A DNA stretch of 64,000 nucleotides. Source: Collybia mongolica. Taxonomy: Eukaryota; Basidiomycota; Agaricomycetes; Agaricales; Clitocybaceae. The notes beneath the pieces are model-generated. The model was not told the origin of the DNA and searched no databases. It saw nothing but the letters and a program-made list of their open reading frames with translations. Below are positions 59,301 to 64,000 of the stretch, in pieces (position 1 is the first letter of the stretch; each line of letters starts with the position of its first letter). Location of the stretch: positions 2,976,001 through 3,040,000 of the forward strand of contig JAAXNY010000009.1 of the NCBI GenBank assembly GCA_013420905.1, in the 5' to 3' direction. Made by a program: the position numbers and the translations under genes.

Positions 59301-60036
59301 ATTCTTGAAGCTCTAGGTCCCCCAATTCATCACCAATGAGTGGTTCGAGACTGGGCATAGGTGTATGCGATGCGGGCGGTGGCGATATAGACGCCTCGCG
59401 AGCTTCTAGTCTCCCAAAACTGGCATCACCACTACTTTCAGCTCTCCTGGCAATATCAAGCGCATTCGCGAACGACGTGCCCCGGGGTGCTGGTCCCCTT
59501 GGTACACCCGTATGTTCGACGGATGGGCCAAGATAGGGTGATGCTGGGGATGATGGTGCAGGCAACGAAGGCTGGTCGAATGCTGATGTATCGACTTCAT
59601 CTGTGTCCAGGGCTGACAGAGAAAAGGACCTTGGAGATTCGAATGGCGACGCCGAACGGCTCGTCGTTGGACCGCCGCCGCTCGCTCTCACTGCGCCAGG
59701 AATGCGGTTACCGTACAACTCTCCACGCCTTTTCGCAGGGCCATTCTCAGCTAGTGGCGGTGCTCCTAAACCAAAGCTCCCTCGTGGTACTGGTATTCCA
59801 CCTTTCTTTTCAAACCTCGCGATCTTGTCTCGCAGCCCAGCAGAACTCGGGGAGGTCACTGGAGCCGGCGTCGGTGAGGTTGCACGTGGAACTGGTGATA
59901 CACTCCGCTGTTGGAGAGCCGCAATTCGCTCCTTGAGATTGACAGGAGGTGCTTGTGCCTTGAGAGTTGTCCTGTGGTGACGAAGAAGCAAGTTAGTAGG
60001 TGATGATGGATACGTTGCTGTTGGCAGCACTGACAT
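56360..60036 (-). CDS. Large Ser/Pro-rich protein of unknown function
   Basis: Two exons (60036-57036, 56949-56360) join across an 86-nt intron (donor GTTAGT, acceptor CCACAG), giving about 1,196 residues. The frame is open throughout. The N-terminus has two short related helices, LKERIAALQQRSVSPVPR and LRDKIARFEKKGGIPVPRGS, followed by RRGELYGNRIPG, which look conserved. The middle is long, disordered and Ser/Pro/Thr/Glu-rich. A coiled-coil-like segment (ELAALLQEAALLEETLEKGE through AAERAAAEEKR, about residues 750-800) precedes basic Ser-rich regions. No enzymatic motif, signal or membrane segment is seen. A cytoskeletal or cortical scaffold role is a guess from composition. It lies in tandem 296 bp downstream of the TRF4 gene. 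Confidence 0.82.
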
Positions 60037-60332
60037 TTATGAACGAATACGTCGAATGAGTGTTATTGTGGTAAGATTATTTATTACAGACGACCAGCGA
60101 CTGTAATCCACCGCGTAAAAACGAAGGGTGAGAAGGTAAAGCAAAAAGTTCGCTTTAGGTCAGGGTAAACCACAACACCCTCCCCCTTATGATGGGTTGA
60201 TGTTGAACCTGAAACGGGCATCAACCACTTGACAACCAAAATGTTTTCCAAGGAGGCGCTCATTAACGGAGGCGGACGCTCTCAAATCTCTACATAAAGT
60301 CTAGGCCGTATATACATATCGTATGAACCCCG
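60037..60332. other. Short spacer between tandem minus-strand genes
   Basis: The 296 bases hold the TRF4 3' flank and the promoter of the Ser/Pro-rich gene. I see no distinctive motif. Confidence 0.4.
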
Positions 60333-62798
60333 TCAACCGCTGTCGTCACCAGCCCCACTGCCCAACCCGATACCTTTCGACAACCAGTATGACCTGCGTT
60401 TTTCCACTATTTCAGAATTCTTGGTCACCAAATTTTCAAGGGCGCCATCACTCGCGTAATGTGCTTCCTCGTCAGCCGTGTCGTCAACGGTCGGCTCATC
60501 TTCCTCGTCAGTGGTGAATACGGTGTGTACGTCTTGCAAGTTTCCGGTCTTTCTGCGCTTTGACGGAGGCTGCCGTCGACTGATATTATACCTTCCCTCT
60601 TCCTCGTCTTCTCCATTTGCATATCGATTTCGTCGATGATCGTCATGCCTGTCATCATGATCTGATGCTAGATCCGCCTCTTTCCAGGCCGACTTAATAC
60701 TTTTCGCTCCAGAAGACGACGATGGCGGCGGACGGGCACTACTTTTTGAACTCGCACCACCGTTAACAACTAAGGGTTGAGGTTTGCGGCCAAGGAGCGT
60801 GTGGAGTGTCCTCCTGTCATATATTTCTTGCACAAGCTTGCGGTGGTTGAGCGTCTTCCAGGGTGGCTAAATGTAAGTCGGCTGCATGGTGATATAATGG
60901 GAATTGCCCACTTCTTGCGTGATGCCCATGATGCTCGACAAAATGCTCATATCCTCGGGCTCATCTCCAGATCTTAGGTGAACAGACCGGCCCTCCTGTC
61001 TTGAGCTGATGATCCCGGCATGAAGATATGCGGTGGACGTCAGTATCCCAAATGCCCCAGCAAACGTTGCCCTAACTTTAGGGAGCCCATAGGACCCCTT
61101 GGAGATGTCGTTGGCTGAAGGGAACATCAGCGGCTACCCTCAAAAAAACTATATAGACCACTCACAGGGATCGGCTGGGTCCTCAATTGACAATAAATTA
61201 GACTTATAGTAGTCGAGCCAACCTCGCTGCCTCTTGCTGAAATATGTGCCTCCGTCCCTGACTGAAATTCCGACCTCATCATAATTGAAAAAACAACCAT
61301 ATAGTTCAAAGAATTCCATCACCAGCACTCCAAGGTTCTTTTCTGCATCCACCTCTCCTCGTCGGATCTTTGGGTGCATCTGAAGGAAGCTGATCGCCAG
61401 ACAGACAATGCTGTAACTCCCTAGACCTCCGGTATAGACTTCATTCATGCTTCGTTGGCTTAAAAAGGCCTTGGTAATCATCACAAGACTCCGCAAAGCC
61501 ATGCTTCCTCGACCATCCCCTTTCCCATGCATATCCTTGAGAAAACCATTGATGATATTTCCTGATACAATTCCGTTGGCTTGGTTTATGCTGATGTCGA
61601 CGTTGAACCGCCCATGAACAGTGACAAACTTGATGATAGGGACTTTGGCTTTGGCAATGATCGTGACCCGGTGGGTGATGCCAGCGCGTTTGATGGTATT
61701 GGCGAGGGCATGGAGAACCGTGATTTTATCGCTGTATGCCATTGAATTCGACAAGATGACAAGGTCTATATCCCTATGTAGTATGAAGTTAAACAAGACA
61801 AAGTTAAATAGGAAACCGAATTTCGAAAGGGTAAAAACCACAACGTACCCCATGGGAAGATACAGTTTCGTTTCATAGCTACCAAAAGCGTGGATTTTGG
61901 CGTCTGGAAAAGCTACTGTGACGGCTTTCTCAATGAGCGACACGATGCACCCCCGGACTTCGTCTTCCACCGGTGTAGGCGATATCCATTTCACAAACGC
62001 CTCGACTTCGAAGTGTAACCTACATATTTGTTAAACCATCAGAAATGCGACATTTTCAAATACATACATTTCTGCAACGTTTTTACACCGATCCAAATTG
62101 AGCCCTGCAACCCATGGTGCCTTTCTTGAGGCAGCGTTGGTCCTCTGTTTCTTGTTCGCGTATCCATCAGTGGGGTCAAAGACCATTTCGTACTTTCGTT
62201 TGTGGCTCCCTTCGCCTGGCTTGTCCCTATACCGATTTCTGTCCTCATTTCTGTCTCTTTCCCTATCCCAATCTCTATACCTATGGTCCCGGTCCCGGTC
62301 CCTAGCTCGTTCTCTGTCCCTGTCTCTATCTCTATCTCTGTCCCTCCCCCGACTCCTATCGCTTTTCCTTTCCCGACTTCGCTCCCTCGCAGAGGTTCTA
62401 TCTCGTTCCTGGTCCCTAGATGAGGGAGGAGTTCGACCCCGCGTTTTTGATCGACGGTCTCTCTCCTCATCTAAATTATATATAGGTTCTTCGGCCTTTC
62501 CTTTTCCTTTGTCATTGGTGCGGGGGCTGGCTGGTCGATGGTCGAAGGACGGTCCTGCTTCATCGTCCGAGTCACCTGGGAATGAAAATGGTATAAAATC
62601 CTCCTCGAATGGTGCGGGTGCGTCAGCCTTCACATGTGCTGGACTGGGGGACGGTTCTTTTGGGGTCCCCGACCCACTAGGTTGTTGAGCATTCTGACGA
62701 TCTTTGCTATCTCTTTTTTCTCGTCTTCGGCGCGCGCGGCGGTTTTCGATCGGATTTGTTTCCGCGGTGCCGGGCGATTTTGGTGGGGGGCTTCTCAT
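60333..62798 (-). CDS. TRF4: Non-canonical poly(A) polymerase (Trf4/Cid14-like)
   Basis: Five exons (62798-62068, 62019-61849, 61773-61166, 61114-60912, then from 60854 or 60866 to 60333) join in frame to about 744 residues. The N-terminal 240 residues are charged and contain an Arg/Asp-rich tract. The catalytic nucleotidyltransferase core has FGSYETKLYLPMGDIDLVIL (G-S helix and D-x-D metal ligands) and the third Asp in GRFNVDISIN. The PAP-associated region follows: GLGSYSIVCLAISFLQMHP, GVLVMEFFELYGCFFNYDEV and ILSSIMGITQE. The tail is acidic with a basic KRRK patch. Trf4 proteins add short A-tails to aberrant nuclear RNAs within TRAMP so the exosome can degrade them. The last splice acceptor is ambiguous. 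No damage is seen. Confidence 0.92.
62150..62460 (-). repeat. Arg/Asp codon repeat inside the TRF4 gene
   Basis: A low-complexity stretch of alternating CGN/GAY codons (RDRDRDRDRE-type) makes an SR/RD-like segment in the N-terminal region. Repeat instability here could change its length between strains. Confidence 0.75.
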
Positions 62799-63054
62799 GA
62801 ATATACCGGATGGTGTGTGAAGGGGCCAACACTAGATTTGACTAGACTTGGTTGGAAACGTTAAATAACGACCCGCAACGAGTGAGGTACTTGGAACGAT
62901 CCCAAACAACAGCCTGACTTGATCACTGAGCTTACGTAAATCCTTCAAAATGCATATCTCCCTCAGGCAGATATCAATCGGAACCATCTATACACCCATT
63001 GTCGCGAGTTACAACCTCAAAGCTAACAGCATATTCTCTGTTCCTCACGTCTTT
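62799..63054. other. Spacer between TRF4 and the partner C paralog
   Basis: This is the upstream region of TRF4 on the minus strand. An ATG frame at 62,950 (plus) runs into the decayed partner C paralog and may contain its worn N-terminus. No other element is seen. Confidence 0.4.
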
Positions 63055-63660
63055 TGGAGCTCTATTCGTCCACTTTATCACACAATGATCCCTCATTTGG
63101 CCATTTCCATGCCTTCTGATACCCCCTCGACTGTCCATTTCCACTCTCATTGAAGACCAAGGTATCACTATGCGACAGTCGATACAAGACGTACGAAACT
63201 GACCATACTCAAATGCACAGATTCACCTCTTTTGAATGCGCGATACACCGCTACGCTCGCTGTATCGTTTATGTGAGTACGCTTGTAACTAGACCTATAA
63301 CGATATCATGGTGGAGGGAGTTTATCTCTTCCACTATTAACAGGATGTCATATAAAGTACATCTCAGATCTAAAGGATCTTGGCCCTCTTCATTACGCAA
63401 ATCTCGCTTGCTTTGCAGAAACACTGGTAGAAGCTTTCAATTTCAAGGCCAATGTCGAAGAATTATGAACGACAAACATTCATTCATTCATTTACACCGA
63501 GAAGTTTCAGTTCTCCCATACGATGAACCTGCGGATTGGGTGGCGTATTCCAGCCCCTATAAGAGACATCGGTACTCGCCCCTTCCTTTATCAAGTCTCT
63601 TCATATTCCCTTCCGCCACCGAAATATCGCCGTCGATGTCGAACAGCTATAGAACACATG
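63055..63660 (+). pseudogene. Decayed third paralog of partner protein C
   Basis: Plus-strand segments in shifting frames follow the order of partner C: SIRPLYHTM (compare PRPFRHAM), ITMRQSIQDVRN, an exact MRDTPLR followed by SLYRLCE, VEGVYLFHY (compare EEGMYIFYQ), ISDLKDLGPLHYANLACFAE with TLVEAFNFKA (compare IPDPKDSDPLRYAILASIAE with TIVEAFNFKV), and PPPKYRRR near the end. Stops and frameshifts interrupt it repeatedly. Its orientation is opposite to copies A and B. Any linked nucleotidyltransferase gene would lie beyond the window end. Confidence 0.82.
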
Positions 63661-64000
63661 ATGCCCACTCACGAAGACTGGGATGGAGCTGCGCGCTGGA
63701 TTCGGCTTTGTTCACCGTTAATCAATGTCCCCTCCTCTGTAAAATAGTCGCATTTGCGCCACGGAGAGATGTGAATGCATGTTCGGCGATAAATCAGTCG
63801 AGTCGAACATCTGGGCGAACGTGATGCAAATTTATACTACCATCGACCCTCATTCAAAGACTACAAGAGAAGAAGAAATCAACCAGCAAGGTGCATCTTA
63901 ACCTAGGAAAGAAGCCCAGTGTCATGAAACTGGTCAGAACAGCAAGTGCCCTGTCAGCGTAACCGGATCCCGGAGGTGAGGCGAAAGTTCAACATCTTAA
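63661..64000. other. Window end without a recognised gene
   Basis: No nucleotidyltransferase-like sequence corresponding to copies A and B was found here on either strand. Confidence 0.4.

Noticed and set aside
1..64000. CRISPR arrays, bacterial operons, rRNA genes or telomere arrays
   Set aside because: The window is eukaryotic. No regularly spaced identical repeats, rRNA-like sequence or multi-copy telomere repeat was seen apart from the single telobox.

Overview
The window looks like nuclear DNA of an Agaricomycete (mushroom-forming basidiomycete). The coding genes carry several short introns (about 47-80 nt, GTRNGN...YAG), and the families present are basidiomycete ones: an HNH_2-type nuclease, a Plavaka/DUF6830 transposon remnant, a Tad-like LINE, and pyrimidine-rich leaders before start codons. 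All calls were made by reading translations and splice sites by eye. No similarity search was run.

Layout. 1-4.7 kb is AT-rich and holds a small two-exon gene and a decayed Plavaka-type transposon. 4.8-7.75 kb holds a five-exon HNH nuclease gene (minus) divergent from a decayed orphan gene (plus). 7.75-17.6 kb is almost gene-free, GC-rich, full of homopolymer runs, and leads to a strongly codon-biased gene at 17.73 kb. 18.7-26.2 kb again shows no convincing gene. 26.2-28.7 kb holds an intact six-exon RPL10A (uL1) gene, with a telobox upstream, followed by a clear inorganic-pyrophosphatase pseudogene.

The centre is a transposon nest. A 19.57 kb interval (31,877-51,450) begins with CACTG, ends with CAGTG, has near-identical inverted ends of about 790 bp, and is flanked by a TGT direct repeat. 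This fits one large, young CACTA-like element. Inside it are an intact Tc1 DD34E transposon, a foldback derivative of that Tc1 built from two 3' halves, an internally deleted LINE with a 15-bp target duplication and a tRNA-like 5' end, a hAT remnant, two Helitron-like units in tandem that split the right inverted repeat, and degenerate tandem arrays.

This nest separates two copies of a duplicated locus (29.8-31.87 kb and 51.6-54.1 kb). The locus is a convergent pair: a nucleotidyltransferase-fold protein (plus) and an uncharacterised proline-rich protein, here called partner C (minus). Copy A keeps the Asp motif but has a wrecked partner. Copy B keeps the partner but has lost one motif Asp. 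A third, decayed partner lies at 63 kb. This recurrent pair is the best candidate for an undescribed system.

54.9-62.8 kb returns to host genes: a short protein with a CENP-C/Mif2 cupin fold, a roughly 1,196-residue Ser/Pro-rich protein, and a TRF4-type non-canonical poly(A) polymerase.
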